A stretch of 64,000 bases of DNA from Enterobacterales bacterium CwR94 (GTDB lineage Bacteria > Pseudomonadota > Gammaproteobacteria > Enterobacterales > Enterobacteriaceae). Under the pieces are notes generated by a model that worked only from the letters and a program-made list of their open reading frames with translations, had not been told where the DNA came from and did not search any database. This document shows positions 9,249-19,120 of the stretch, piece after piece (positions within the stretch are counted from its first letter, which is position 1; the number at the start of each line of letters is the position of its first letter). The position numbers were made by a program, and so were the translations under genes. Location: positions 1-64,000 of the forward strand of contig KZ478061.1 of NCBI GenBank assembly GCA_002837195.1, given 5' to 3'.

Positions 9249-11861
9249 TCAGAAGACCATCGTTATATCGCCGTCTTCACCGATGCCCAGGCTCAGGGTT
9301 GCCGGTAATGTGCCAGCCGCGCGGTGCTGAAGAATTTGCTGGCTGAGCGCTGGCAAGATTTGCTGATTAAGCAGGCTGTCGATATTGCGCGCGCCGGTAT
9401 CCGGCAGCAGGCAGGCCTCGGTCAGTGCGTCGTACAACGCCTCTTCCACTTGCGTGCTGATGCCATAGTGCTGGCGTAAGCGACGGCTGACTTGTCCCAG
9501 CTTCATCTCGACAATTTTGCGCATCGCCGCCTGTGCCAGAGGGCGATAAATCACCGTCTGGAAACGCGCCAACAATGCCGGTTGGAAGTGATCGCGCAGT
9601 GTCGGACGCAGCAACTCCTGTAGATCGCCATCGCTGGCTTCCGGGCGCTCTTCCAGCAATTGCATCAATGCCTCGCTGCCGAGGTTGGAAGTCATCAGGA
9701 TCAGCGTATTGCGGAAATCAATTTCGCGGCCTTCACCATCGCGCATCACGCCGCGATCAAAGACCTGATAGAACAGATTGAGCACATCGCGGTGGGCCTT
9801 TTCGACTTCATCAAGCAGCACCACGCTGTATGGACGCTTGCGCACGGCCTCGGTAAGAATGCCGCCCTGTCCGTAACCCACATAGCCCGGCGGGGAGCCT
9901 TTCAGTTGGCTGACGGTGTGCGGCTCCTGATACTCCGAGAGATTAATGGTGATCAGGGATTTCTCACCGCCGTATAACTGATCGGCCAGTGCCAACGCCG
10001 TCTCGGTTTTGCCTGTGCCGCTGGTGCCAACCAACAGGAATACGCCTTGTGGGCCATTTTCAGGTGTCAGCCCGGTTTTGGAAGTCCGCAGACGCTGTGC
10101 AATGGTATGCAAAGCCGCATCCTGGCCGACTACGCGGGCGGTTAACGCCTGCTCCAACGTCAGCAATTCACTCTGCTCATCTTTCATCAGCGATGACAGC
10201 GGCACGCCTGTCCAGTCAGCAATCACCCCGGCAACCGTGCGCACATCAACGTCGGGCACCAACAGCGGCTCACCGTTTTGGATGGCGTCCAGTTCTGCGC
10301 GCAGTGCCGCAATGTCATCACGCGGTGCGTTTTCCTGGCGGCATGCGATCAGCCGCTGCAGGCTGTCGCGCTCCAGACTGAGTTGGTTTTCCAGCGCCGT
10401 TAAGGCTTCACTGAGTGCGGCCTCTTGCAGGTTAATCGCGTTAATACGATCGGCCTGTGTGCTGGCACCCAACTCGGCATCGGTTTCCAGCGCCTGCTTT
10501 TCTAACGCCAGTGCTTCTCGTTGTGCCTTCAACTGGGTTATTCCTTCCGGCACGGTGTCCTGACTCATGCGCACGCGGGCACTGGCGGTGTCCAGAAGAT
10601 CGACGGCTTTATCCGGCAATTGACGCCCGGTTAAGTAACGGCGTGAAAGCGTCACCGCTGCCCGCACCGCATCATCAGTAATGTGCACACCGTGGTGCTG
10701 CGCGTAGCGTGATTTTAAACCGCGTAGCATCAGGCAGGCGGTGTCGTCATCCGGCTCATCGACTTTCACCATCTGGAAACGGCGTTCCAGCGCAGCATCA
10801 CGTTCAAAATACTGTTTGTACTCGCTCCAGGTCGTGGCCGCGATGGTACGCAGTTCACCGCGCGCCAGCGCCGGTTTCAGCAGGTTCGCAGCATCCGCGC
10901 CGCCCGCTTGATTGCCAGCGCCAATAATGGTGTGTGCTTCATCAATAAACAGCAGGACCGGGTCCGCGGCCTGCTGCACTTCGGTAATAATATTTTTCAG
11001 GCGCTGTTCAAATTCGCCTTTGACGCCCGCACCAGCTTGCAACATCCCCAGATCCAGCGTGCGAACACTGACCGGTTTCAGGCTGTCTGGCACGTTGCCC
11101 TCGGCAATGCGCAGCGCCAACCCTTCGACCAGTGCGGTTTTACCCACGCCCGGCTCGCCCACCAGAATGGGGTTGTTCTTACGACGACGTGACAGAATAT
11201 CCACCATTTGGCGAATTTCCGTATCGCGTCCGTACACCGGATCGATTTTGCCGCTGCGCGCATCCGCGGTGATATCACGGGTAAAGCGCGCCAGCGCCTC
11301 GGCAACCGGGGCTGAGGCCTGGCCGTCACCCGCATTTTGCACACGCTCACTGAGGGTTGCGATCGGCTCGGCAAGAGGTTCCGCGCCCGGACGTTCATCA
11401 GATTGTGCGTCCAGCAGCGGGCGCAGACGTTGCAGTTGGCTTCCGCGCAGGCTTAACAGCGGCCACAGCCCTTCGCAACGCACCAGTGAAGGCTGCTCCG
11501 TCATGGCTTGCAGTAAATGATGGCTGCGAATTTGCGGCGTGCCGTCTTCCAGCGACGCGCAGAGCCAGGCCTGTTTTAACAGTGATTCCAGCGACTGCGA
11601 AAGCTGAGGGCGCGCGCTGAGCGAACGTGGCTGGCGCTCCAGAAACGTCAGTAAATCCTGCCAGAGGCTGTCCATGTCCCATTCGTAACGGCGCGCCAGC
11701 ACCGTGATATCGCCCTCGCCCTGCTCTAACAGTTTCAGTAACCAGTGCTCGGGGGTGATATCCGCGTGTGCACGCGTTTGGCACAGGGATGCGGCGGCCT
11801 CCAGCGCCCGGGCGCAGAAGGGGTGTAGACGTCGTAACAGAACTGCTGACTGATGTTCCAT
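9249..11861 (-). CDS. clpV: T6SS AAA+ unfoldase ClpV (TssH)
   Basis: ClpV disassembles the contracted TssBC sheath with ATP. The 870-residue protein has an N-terminal Clp repeat domain (~1-150). The first AAA domain has Walker A GEPGVGKTALVEG and Walker B LLFIDEAH, followed by a middle coiled-coil domain. The second AAA domain has Walker A GTSGTGKTETALALA. I start it at ATG 11861 (MEHQSAVLLRR) because GGAGA lies nine bases upstream and this matches the family N-terminus. It follows hcp after a 285-bp spacer containing a hairpin, and precedes vgrG by 43 bp. Confidence 0.95.
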   Translation of the reverse strand: MEHQSAVLLRRLHPFCARALEAAASLCQTRAHADITPEHWLLKLLEQGEGDITVLARRYEWDMDSLWQDLLTFLERQPRSLSARPQLSQSLESLLKQAWLCASLEDGTPQIRSHHLLQAMTEQPSLVRCEGLWPLLSLRGSQLQRLRPLLDAQSDERPGAEPLAEPIATLSERVQNAGDGQASAPVAEALARFTRDITADARSGKIDPVYGRDTEIRQMVDILSRRRKNNPILVGEPGVGKTALVEGLALRIAEGNVPDSLKPVSVRTLDLGMLQAGAGVKGEFEQRLKNIITEVQQAADPVLLFIDEAHTIIGAGNQAGGADAANLLKPALARGELRTIAATTWSEYKQYFERDAALERRFQMVKVDEPDDDTACLMLRGLKSRYAQHHGVHITDDAVRAAVTLSRRYLTGRQLPDKAVDLLDTASARVRMSQDTVPEGITQLKAQREALALEKQALETDAELGASTQADRINAINLQEAALSEALTALENQLSLERDSLQRLIACRQENAPRDDIAALRAELDAIQNGEPLLVPDVDVRTVAGVIADWTGVPLSSLMKDEQSELLTLEQALTARVVGQDAALHTIAQRLRTSKTGLTPENGPQGVFLLVGTSGTGKTETALALADQLYGGEKSLITINLSEYQEPHTVSQLKGSPPGYVGYGQGGILTEAVRKRPYSVVLLDEVEKAHRDVLNLFYQVFDRGVMRDGEGREIDFRNTLILMTSNLGSEALMQLLEERPEASDGDLQELLRPTLRDHFQPALLARFQTVIYRPLAQAAMRKIVEMKLGQVSRRLRQHYGISTQVEEALYDALTEACLLPDTGARNIDSLLNQQILPALSQQILQHRAAGTLPATLSLGIGEDGDITMVF

Positions 11862-11991
11862 GTTAAAGGCTCTCCGTTTCGGGCACGCTACCGCCCATCG
11901 CTGTAAACCAAAGCGCATAAGGCAGGCAGATTAAAAGGTAAAGATGACTTGTGGTTTCACCCCTGAATGGATGAATGCACCAGGCATCAAA

Positions 11992-12013
11992 CGGGCTGTT
12001 AAAAAACAGCCCG
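11992..12013 (-). terminator. Hairpin between hcp and clpV, possible attenuating terminator
   Basis: A perfect 9-bp stem CGGGCTGTT/AACAGCCCG with an AAAA loop lies 134 bp after the hcp stop, in the 285-bp hcp-clpV spacer. On the minus strand only a TTT run follows, so termination is likely partial. That would fit higher expression of hcp than of clpV. The rest of the spacer shows no gene. Confidence 0.5.
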
Positions 12014-12146
12014 GATGACGATTACGCTAAAACGTTCGTGCTGAAGCAAGGCAGCAAGCCGATGCAGCCCCGGACGCTGGCATAAAGCAACGACCGGGGT
12101 GCGCGAGCGCAGCAAACGCCGCTACAGCTCGAAATGAGATGCGTAA

Positions 12147-12638
12147 TCAGGCGGTAGCGCGTTCATTCCAGGAATCGGAATGAATGATGTTGCCGTCTTT
12201 GTAGGTCCAGGTGATTTTTTCGTAACGCAGTTCAAGCTGCTCAAGGTGATTGTGCTTCTCTTTCGCCGGATCCTTGATGTCGTGCATCACAGGATTCACT
12301 TTCACTACTTTTACGTTTTCCAGTTTGGTATTGAAGTACTCTACTTCCTGGCCTGCATCGTTAATGCGGTACCATTTGAACTCGGCAGATTTCAGGGTCT
12401 GACCGGTGGTCACCGCTTTGTACAGATACGGGCTGGAGGCGTCGATTTCCTTGGTAAACAGGAACGGCGTATGGATACGGGTACCGGTTAATTTGCCAGT
12501 ATTGTTGTCGGTCGGAATGTACAGATTATGTTCCTGCGCAACGATTTCGATGCTGCCTTCACGGTCCTGTACGTCCACGGAACCTTTAATTTCCGCGCCG
12601 CCGTCATCTTTCAGCCACAAATAAACTGGAATTGCCAT
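12147..12638 (-). CDS. hcp: T6SS tube protein Hcp (TssD)
   Basis: Hcp hexamers stack into the inner tube and are secreted. The 163-residue product starts MAIPVYLWLKDDGGAEIKGS and has the expected length. It keeps the conserved VQDREGSIEIVAQEHN and LEQLELRYEKITWTYKDGNI segments. It lies three bases after tagL, and the ribosome site GGAGT overlaps the end of that gene. It is the only hcp in the window. Confidence 0.96.
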   Translation of the reverse strand: MAIPVYLWLKDDGGAEIKGSVDVQDREGSIEIVAQEHNLYIPTDNNTGKLTGTRIHTPFLFTKEIDASSPYLYKAVTTGQTLKSAEFKWYRINDAGQEVEYFNTKLENVKVVKVNPVMHDIKDPAKEKHNHLEQLELRYEKITWTYKDGNIIHSDSWNERATA

Positions 12639-12641
12639 GTG

Positions 12642-14369
12642 TTACTCCATTTGATTTTTAATGCCGTCACCATCCTGTGATGACGGCAGGGTTGCATCTG
12701 GCAACCGGCAGGCATCTGCCTGCGGCACCAGACTGATTTCGACACGTCGGTTGGTCGCGCGCCCTTGCGGCGTGTCGTTATTTGCCAGCGGGCGGCTTTG
12801 ACCAAAGCCCTGCACCGCAAAACAACTCTCCGGCACATCGCCGGTATCGCGCATCCAGTCACGTACCGCTTCGGCACGTCTCAGGGAGAGGCGCTGGTTA
12901 AAGGTTGCATTTCCGGTGTTATCGGAATGTCCGGCCACCACAATCAGCCAGCCCGGTTTGGCTTTGATACCGACCAGGGCGTTGACCAGCACTTTGGTCG
13001 AGCCGGATTTAAGTTCCGCGCGCCCCGAATCAAACAGCGACAGGCTGTCGAGACGCACAATCGTTGGCTGCGGTTGTCCCTTATCTTCGGGCAACGGCGG
13101 CGGGATGGCTGGCGGCTGATAACTGGCTATCGCACTGAGTACGGGCTGGTGTAAGCGCCCCCCCTGGTACAGTCCCAGCCCCATGCCGACGGGCTCACCC
13201 TGTCGCGCCCAGGTATCAAGCTGCTCCGCATCCTGTTGCAGGGTTTCCACCGCGGCGAATTTCGCCACGTAGTCGGCCATGGCTATCTGTGCGTAGCGAT
13301 TGAGATCAAAGGCCACGCGATGGATAAATGCCTGGTTATTCCAGGCGCTGCACAGCAGCGCTGCGACGCCTGTCGCAATAAACAGCGAGGTGCCCGCACG
13401 CATTGTCCGGGTTAGCGGCGTTACGCCCTGCCCGGCTGGCAACAGGGGCATAATAAAATCGGGCCGGGCCGCAGATTGCGCGGCATGTTCAGCGGGCTGC
13501 CATCCCTGCACGGCCTGCAATGCGCTATGCGCCGTGAGCCAGTCCGTCCACAGAGACTTCGCCTGCGTATCCGCAAGCTGTGGCTGTAGCGCACAGAGCA
13601 CAGCAAAAGGCGCCACCGGTTTAATATCTGCGTTATCTGACGTGAACACCGACAGCACGTGCCGGTTAAACCAGGCATCGAGCGTGTTGAACAACACCTG
13701 CTGTGCAAAAGCCACAGTGCCTTCTGCCTGTAGCCACTGCGCAACAGCGCAGGGTGCCTGACCCGCAACCCAAACCTGCGTCTGTGCGGACGCCGTGGTC
13801 AGTTGCCAGACGGGCTCAGTTGTCTGTGTACAAGTGCCTGCAACCTGCGAGGACAACAGCAATGGCAGCGTCTGCCCGCACTCCCGGCGCAACAACGCAA
13901 TTTGCCAGCGCAGTTCCAGCAACTGATTTTCCAGCGCGGCCACATCCTGATGCTGCTGAGGATTCACACTCACACTGATGGCCAGTTGCCTGCCCCAGTC
14001 CGGGCGCAGTTGCAGCACCTGGCGCAGAATGTGTTGCAGATCACCCGCACGGGCCACCTGTATTTCACACCCCTGCGTGACCCGACGTACCGTTACTGCT
14101 GTCGAGTCGGTGGCGCAGAGGTTGCAACACAACACAACCGGTAAACGGTAATGCGCCTCCGGCAGCGTCTCTGCCAGCACCTCGCTGCCGATATCTTCAG
14201 GCAGCGGGCGACGGCGCAGCGCGATAAACAATCCCGCAGCAATAAGGACAATGCACAGCAGCAGCAACATCACGCCCACGGCCCTGCTCACCGGCAGCAT
14301 CAGCAGGCACAAAAAGGCGCACAGCAGCACGGCCCACGCTGCCAGCCCACCGCGTTGCGCGCGTGTCAT
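12642..14369 (-). CDS. tagL: T6SS OmpA-domain membrane protein (TagL-like)
   Basis: The 575-residue protein has two or three N-terminal hydrophobic segments (~9-50) and another at ~330-350. It ends in an OmpA-like peptidoglycan-binding domain with VAGHSDNTGNATFNQRLSLR, RAEAVRDWM and NRRVEI. In enterobacterial T6SS such proteins anchor the TssJLM complex to the cell wall. The start ATG 14369 overlaps the tssL stop as ATGA, so I reject the longer frame from 14477. Confidence 0.85.
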   Translation of the reverse strand: MTRAQRGGLAAWAVLLCAFLCLLMLPVSRAVGVMLLLLCIVLIAAGLFIALRRRPLPEDIGSEVLAETLPEAHYRLPVVLCCNLCATDSTAVTVRRVTQGCEIQVARAGDLQHILRQVLQLRPDWGRQLAISVSVNPQQHQDVAALENQLLELRWQIALLRRECGQTLPLLLSSQVAGTCTQTTEPVWQLTTASAQTQVWVAGQAPCAVAQWLQAEGTVAFAQQVLFNTLDAWFNRHVLSVFTSDNADIKPVAPFAVLCALQPQLADTQAKSLWTDWLTAHSALQAVQGWQPAEHAAQSAARPDFIMPLLPAGQGVTPLTRTMRAGTSLFIATGVAALLCSAWNNQAFIHRVAFDLNRYAQIAMADYVAKFAAVETLQQDAEQLDTWARQGEPVGMGLGLYQGGRLHQPVLSAIASYQPPAIPPPLPEDKGQPQPTIVRLDSLSLFDSGRAELKSGSTKVLVNALVGIKAKPGWLIVVAGHSDNTGNATFNQRLSLRRAEAVRDWMRDTGDVPESCFAVQGFGQSRPLANNDTPQGRATNRRVEISLVPQADACRLPDATLPSSQDGDGIKNQME

Positions 14370-15046
14370 AGCTTCACATCCGGTAGCAGCGTGGCGATCA
14401 GATGATCCAGCCAACTGCTTAACCCCCACCACACACCGGCTAACACCAGTACGCCAAGCCCGATACGCACAGGCCACAAACGCAGGATCCCGTTCCCCGC
14501 TCCCGCCTCGCTTTTCATCAGGATTGGCCGGGTTGCTTGTGCGGCAAAAGGCGGTACGCGCTCACTCAGACGCTGTATCAGGCGTTTACGATCCTCGGCG
14601 TCTGGCGACGCATATCCGCCCACAAAACCCAGCATCATCACTCTGTGGAAGCAGATCAGTACCTGCTCATCTGCGCCCGGTTGATTAAGCAAGTGCTTCA
14701 TGCGATCGCACAGCGTGTTACCGGCATCAATGGTGTGCAGAAAGCGCCCCTGCAACGGCATGTTGTACCACTGCACCAAGGCATCATCCTGCTGGCCGCG
14801 GCTCTTCACCGTTTCATCCAGCAATGCGCACTGGGCCAGTAAAATATCGCGGCGGCTCTCTTCGCTCATTCCCGCTTCGCGCAGCGCTTGCTGAACGCGC
14901 TCGACGTTCTGTTCACAGCGCTGCCAGAGAGCGAGCCCCTCCCCCTCTTTGAAGGTGGGGCCGTGCTTCAGGCTGATAACCTGCAACCAGGTTTCCTGCA
15001 GCAGAGCATCCATGTCTGCGCCGTCTGTTTGACTGAGGTGGCTCAT
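14366..15046 (-). CDS. tssL: T6SS membrane complex protein TssL (DotU/IcmH type)
   Basis: TssL is an inner-membrane component of the TssJLM trans-envelope complex. The 226-residue protein has the cytoplasmic DotU-type helical domain (LLAQCALLDETV, MLGFVGGY) and a single C-terminal TM segment near residues 192-212. It is of normal length and lacks an OmpA extension; that function sits in the next gene. It overlaps by ATGA with tssK upstream and tagL downstream. Confidence 0.93.
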   Translation of the reverse strand: MSHLSQTDGADMDALLQETWLQVISLKHGPTFKEGEGLALWQRCEQNVERVQQALREAGMSEESRRDILLAQCALLDETVKSRGQQDDALVQWYNMPLQGRFLHTIDAGNTLCDRMKHLLNQPGADEQVLICFHRVMMLGFVGGYASPDAEDRKRLIQRLSERVPPFAAQATRPILMKSEAGAGNGILRLWPVRIGLGVLVLAGVWWGLSSWLDHLIATLLPDVKL

Positions 15047-16383
15047 GTTCTCAATACCGCAAAAAGTTCAAGCTCGGGGTCGCCCAGCGTGCCGGGGACA
15101 TAAAACATACAGGTGCCGCTGTCGAGCATGGCCCGCGCGGCCGGATGCGACAGATCCAGCGAGAAATACTGATTCTCCAGTCGCAGCGGAATAGCCGCCG
15201 GTACGTGACTCAAAGGCTGCAATGGAATACCCAGTTGCGAGGTGTTGATCAACGCGATAACGTCATCCGGGCAGCCCACCTTACACTGGCGCGGAAACTG
15301 CTCTTGCAGTTGCACAACCGGCAGCGGTGAACGCACAGAGAGATAGAAATCGGCCTCTTCACGCAAGCGGGGGTCGTGCAGACGTGCCCGCCACTGACGC
15401 AGGCGAGTATCGTGGCTCATCTCAATCGCGACCATCCGCGATGGCAAGCTGGCTTCCAGCAGCGTACCCAGCAGCGCGAACAGCGGTGGAAACACCTCGT
15501 TGAGGCTGTCGTGCTGATAAACCGGGATCGCATTGACCTGGTGCTCAAGCGAAAAGGTCAATAAATTCCCCGCCAGACGCGCCAGTTCGGGATAGAGCCG
15601 CTCCGGTGGACTTTGTGGGTGCCGCATTGCGTTTGTCAGCACGGGCTCTGCGCCATTAAGCGCATTCAGCAGCCAGAACAGCGACACATCTGCCACGGCA
15701 AAATCCGCCATACGCTGATTGCTCTCGCGGCGCATCCCCATTAAACGTGCCAGCCGTGCGCGCAGTTGCACCACCAGTTGTTCAAGTTGCGTCATCAGCC
15801 ACGGACTGGCCTGCAGTTGCAGCAGCGGTGGCAGAAACGTGGTGTCTTGGGTCCAGCCACCCTGCGCATCCTGCTGCAGGCGGGCTATCGGACAGGTCAG
15901 CCAGTCACTGTTGTCCTGGTCGGCATAGCGCAGCGTCAGTTCAGGCTGTAGCACGGCAATCTGGCGCGTATCATCACCAAACTGATTGCGGACATCGCGC
16001 CAGCGCTGGCGGAAGCGCACCGGGCGCTCCGCTTTTTCATCAGGTTGCAGGCAGTTACCGCCACTGGCATACAGTTGCGGTAACGCCAGAACAATCGTCA
16101 CTTCCTTGTGCGCGGATTCCAGCGTCAGCGTCGGCGGTAAGGGGTCGGCATTTTGCGTGTCGATCAGTGTGCCATCGGTAAAACGCACGTGCAGATGGCG
16201 CGGCTGAAGCCGCCCCTGTTTTAGCGCGTCGGCTTCAAATTCAGCCTGCAGGACGCCCCAGGGCTGACTTAGCCCCATTTGTGCCAGGCAAGCCTGTTGC
16301 CACTCTGTGCGCGATGCCTGCTGCTGAAAATGCTGAGGGGAAATCATGGTGCCTTTTCCCCACAGCGGCTGTTCCGTTTTCAT
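15043..16383 (-). CDS. tssK: T6SS baseplate protein TssK
   Basis: TssK trimers connect the baseplate to the membrane complex. The 446-residue product has the normal length and the conserved N-terminus WGKGTMISPQHFQQQ, plus later motifs such as FPPLFALLGTLLEASLPSR and FYLSVRSPLP. It starts 14 bp after tssC and overlaps tssL by ATGA, which points to coupled translation inside the T6SS operon. Confidence 0.95.
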   Translation of the reverse strand: MKTEQPLWGKGTMISPQHFQQQASRTEWQQACLAQMGLSQPWGVLQAEFEADALKQGRLQPRHLHVRFTDGTLIDTQNADPLPPTLTLESAHKEVTIVLALPQLYASGGNCLQPDEKAERPVRFRQRWRDVRNQFGDDTRQIAVLQPELTLRYADQDNSDWLTCPIARLQQDAQGGWTQDTTFLPPLLQLQASPWLMTQLEQLVVQLRARLARLMGMRRESNQRMADFAVADVSLFWLLNALNGAEPVLTNAMRHPQSPPERLYPELARLAGNLLTFSLEHQVNAIPVYQHDSLNEVFPPLFALLGTLLEASLPSRMVAIEMSHDTRLRQWRARLHDPRLREEADFYLSVRSPLPVVQLQEQFPRQCKVGCPDDVIALINTSQLGIPLQPLSHVPAAIPLRLENQYFSLDLSHPAARAMLDSGTCMFYVPGTLGDPELELFAVLRT

Positions 16384-16397
16384 CCCTGATTACCGCC

Positions 16398-17939
16398 TTA
16401 GGCTTTGGCTTTTGGCATCTGCGATACCAGCGACAGGTTGATATCCATGCCTTCCACCTGGAAGTGCGGCACTGCGAACAGCTTCACGCGGAAGAAGCCC
16501 GGGTTATCATCGATATCTTCAACCACCACTTTTGCATCGCGCAGCGGGTGAGAAGCCTGCAGCTCATCGCCCGGATCGGTCATTTCGGTCACCAGACCGC
16601 GCACCCAGGTATTCAGCTCCAGCTCCAGCAGGCGACGGTCTTTGGTGGTACCGATGTTCTCGCGCTGGATCAGCTTCAGGTAGTGCGCAATGCGCGACAG
16701 CAGGAAGATGTACGGCAGACGTGAGTTAATGCGGCTGTTGGCCGTGGCATCCGAGGTGTCATACAGCGCTGGCTTCTGGGTGGAGTTCGCCGAGAAGAAG
16801 CACGCGTAATCGCGGTTTTTGTAGTACGACAGCGGGATAAAGCCCAGGTTGGCGAATTCAAATTCGCGGGTTTCCGGGATCATCACCTCAGACGGGATTT
16901 TCACCTGGTTACCGGTGCCGAGGTCATACAGGTGGATTGGCAGATCCTGTACTGCGCCGCCCGCCTGCGGGCCGCGGATCTGCACGCACCAGCCGTTGTT
17001 GATAAAGCTCTTCACCATGTTGGCGGCAAAGGCAAACGACGCGTTGGTCCACAGATATTTGTCGTGGTCCGGACCTTTCACTTCTTCCACGTAGTTAAAG
17101 CTTCGCACTGGCACGGTATCCGGGCCATACGGCAGACGCCCCAGCACGCGCGGCATGGTCAGGCCGATATAGCGCGAGTCGTCGGTGTCGCGGAAGGATT
17201 TCCACTTGATGTATTCAGCGCGATCAAAGTAGTTGCCGATGTCTTTGATGGCGGCCACTTCTTCCATCGAGTCTTTCAGGAAAAACGCCGGGCCGGCGGA
17301 GCCAATAAATGGCATATGCGCCGACGCCGCCACTTTGGAGATATTGCGCAGCAGCGCCACGTCTTGTGCCGAAGCATCGAACTCGTAGGCAGAAATCACC
17401 GCGCCAATCGGCTCACCGCCGGGGGTGTCGTATTCAGCGATGTAGGTGTGGCTGTACAGCCCGCTCTGGATAATTTCCGGCGCGTCTTCGAAATCCTGAC
17501 GCAGATCGTCTTTCGAAATGTCCAGCACTTCCAGCTTCACGTTCTGACGGAAGTCGGTTTTGTCGACCAGTGATTTCAGGCCACGCCACAGGGATTCCAC
17601 TTGCTGGAAGCCTTCGTGGTGCATGATGGCGTCTAACTGACGGCTGATTTGGTTGTCCAGCGTGGCAATGTGGTGATCGAGCAGGTGCTTGTCGAGTTTT
17701 TCGACGCGATCACCAGACTGTTGTAGACGCTGCAGAAAGACGCGCATGGCGGCGGTCACGCGCTCATCGGCGCTGGCGTCTGACATCGCCTGATTATCCT
17801 GCCAGGTGTCCAGCTCGCTGATCTGGCTGACCGGGCTGAGGTTGATTTTTTCAAACAGTGAGGCATACACCGTGCCTGCGTCGGGACGGGCGTGCACGGT
17901 GGCGGCACCGGCAGTGAGGGTGTCGTTTTGAACTGACAT
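16398..17939 (-). CDS. tssC: T6SS sheath large subunit TssC (VipB)
   Basis: TssC and TssB form the contractile sheath around Hcp. The chosen start is ATG 17939 (MSVQNDTLTAGAAT, 513 residues) with AAGGGA six bases upstream. A longer frame to 18020 lacks a ribosome site. Family motifs are plain: EGFQQVESLWRGLKSLV, IGAVISAYEFDASAQDVALL, LPYGPDTVPVRSFNYVEEV and LVTEMTDPGDELQASHPLR. It lies 43 bp after tssB. Confidence 0.96.
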   Translation of the reverse strand: MSVQNDTLTAGAATVHARPDAGTVYASLFEKINLSPVSQISELDTWQDNQAMSDASADERVTAAMRVFLQRLQQSGDRVEKLDKHLLDHHIATLDNQISRQLDAIMHHEGFQQVESLWRGLKSLVDKTDFRQNVKLEVLDISKDDLRQDFEDAPEIIQSGLYSHTYIAEYDTPGGEPIGAVISAYEFDASAQDVALLRNISKVAASAHMPFIGSAGPAFFLKDSMEEVAAIKDIGNYFDRAEYIKWKSFRDTDDSRYIGLTMPRVLGRLPYGPDTVPVRSFNYVEEVKGPDHDKYLWTNASFAFAANMVKSFINNGWCVQIRGPQAGGAVQDLPIHLYDLGTGNQVKIPSEVMIPETREFEFANLGFIPLSYYKNRDYACFFSANSTQKPALYDTSDATANSRINSRLPYIFLLSRIAHYLKLIQRENIGTTKDRRLLELELNTWVRGLVTEMTDPGDELQASHPLRDAKVVVEDIDDNPGFFRVKLFAVPHFQVEGMDINLSLVSQMPKAKA

Positions 17940-17982
17940 GTGAATTCCCTTTTTATAATCCGTTAAGAGGAGATAGCGATAA

Positions 17983-18480
17983 TCAGGCTTTGCTGTCGGC
18001 CAGTGCGGAAAGCTCTTCACGCAGGCTGTCGCTGAGCGCAGGATCTTTCAGAATGGTTTCCAGCTCGCGACGGAAAGTGGCGTTATCCAGCAGATTGGAT
18101 TTCAGGTCACGCAGCAGGTTGCGCATGGCGAGCATGGCTTTAAGCTGGGGAATTTGACGGGCAACCTGCTCCGGTTCGAAATCTTTCATATCGCGGAAGG
18201 TCAGGTTGACGTTTTCTTCGCTGCCGTCATCGGCCAGCGTATTGGGTACGCTAATGCGAATCGCAGGTGCGTGATCGGATAACACGCTGTTGAAATTATT
18301 TTTGTTGACGTTGACCTTCTCCCGCTCAGATAATGGGCGTTCCTCCTGCCCATTACTGAAATCACCAGTAACCAGCAACTTCAGCGGTAATTCCATTTTC
18401 TTCTGCGCACCACCAGTGTGTAGATCCAACTTGATGTTTACGCGCGCCTTAGGGATTTCGTTCTGATATGAATTGCTCAC
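17983..18480 (-). CDS. tssB: T6SS sheath small subunit TssB (VipA)
   Basis: TssB pairs with TssC in the sheath. The product begins MSNSYQNEIPKARVNIKLDL and continues TGGAQKKMELPLKLLVTGDF, the usual TssB start. I place the start at the GTG at 18480 (165 residues) because AAGGAG lies five bases upstream. The GTG at 18486 would overlap that ribosome site. It is the first gene of the T6SS operon seen here and has a long AT-rich upstream region. Confidence 0.94.
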   Translation of the reverse strand: MSNSYQNEIPKARVNIKLDLHTGGAQKKMELPLKLLVTGDFSNGQEERPLSEREKVNVNKNNFNSVLSDHAPAIRISVPNTLADDGSEENVNLTFRDMKDFEPEQVARQIPQLKAMLAMRNLLRDLKSNLLDNATFRRELETILKDPALSDSLREELSALADSKA

Positions 18481-19080
18481 GGGCACTCCTTGCTGTTTAA
18501 ACTAAACTGACGCAAGAGAACTGCGTCTCACTGTAATAATTTTTACCAATATAGAGCGATGGCCCGACCAGATCAATAACATTTTTTTGATGATCACTAA
18601 GGTGAACATAGGAATATTCTCGGTTAAAACAGCAACATTAAGCAATTACTGGAAACGCACACCTTAAAAACCATTAGTAACCGACACCCAACTTTTCGTT
18701 AAGTGCCATAAACCAATCAGCTAACCTTAACCCTTAATAGCAGAATAAGGCGCACGTTACGGATTGTTCTTGTCAATAACTACGTTAAAACCCCTTTGCC
18801 CGTGGTTCATTCCCCCCCTTTCAGGCGCCATCAGTGTTTACCACAAAAAAAGCGATAGGGCTCAGCAAGCGGTTTTATATAAAGCGGGGTACGCTTCCCA
18901 ATGAAAGCGTAAAAAAAGGGGAAATCTTAAAATATAAACAAGATTAATTACCGTCAGTTTTGTCGCTAATTAGCGGATTTGGATAGCTGGAAAGTGGCGC
19001 AACAAAGATGCGAAATTGCTTAAATTTAATTAACAGAAAAAGCAGTAAAAAAAATCTTAAAAAAGTGCGTGATATGTGAT
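18481..19080 (-). promoter_or_regulatory. AT-rich upstream region of the T6SS operon
   Basis: About 600 bp without a convincing gene separates tssB from the LacI-like gene. It is markedly AT-richer than its neighbours, with several A/T tracts, which fits H-NS-type silencing and a regulated promoter for tssB. A 6-bp hairpin GACGCA/TGCGTC (18509-18514/18522-18527) lies about 30 bp before the tssB start. I found no clear sigma-54 site or single strong -35/-10 pair. Confidence 0.5.
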
Positions 19081-19107
19081 GGCGCGCAAACTTACTGCCC
19101 GCGCGCC
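19081..19107 (-). terminator. Hairpin after the LacI-like gene
   Basis: Arms GGCGCGC (19081-19087) and GCGCGCC (19101-19107) flank a 13-base loop, just after the stop of the minus-strand LacI-like gene at 19121. T-rich sequence follows on that strand only after ~20 bases, so the call is moderate. Confidence 0.45.
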
Positions 19108-19120
19108 ACGGTAGTGCAGG

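Noticed and set aside
18961-19010. Sigma-54 promoter (GTGGCGCAACAAAGATGC)
   Set aside because: The GG and GC elements are wrongly spaced and the sequence points away from tssB.
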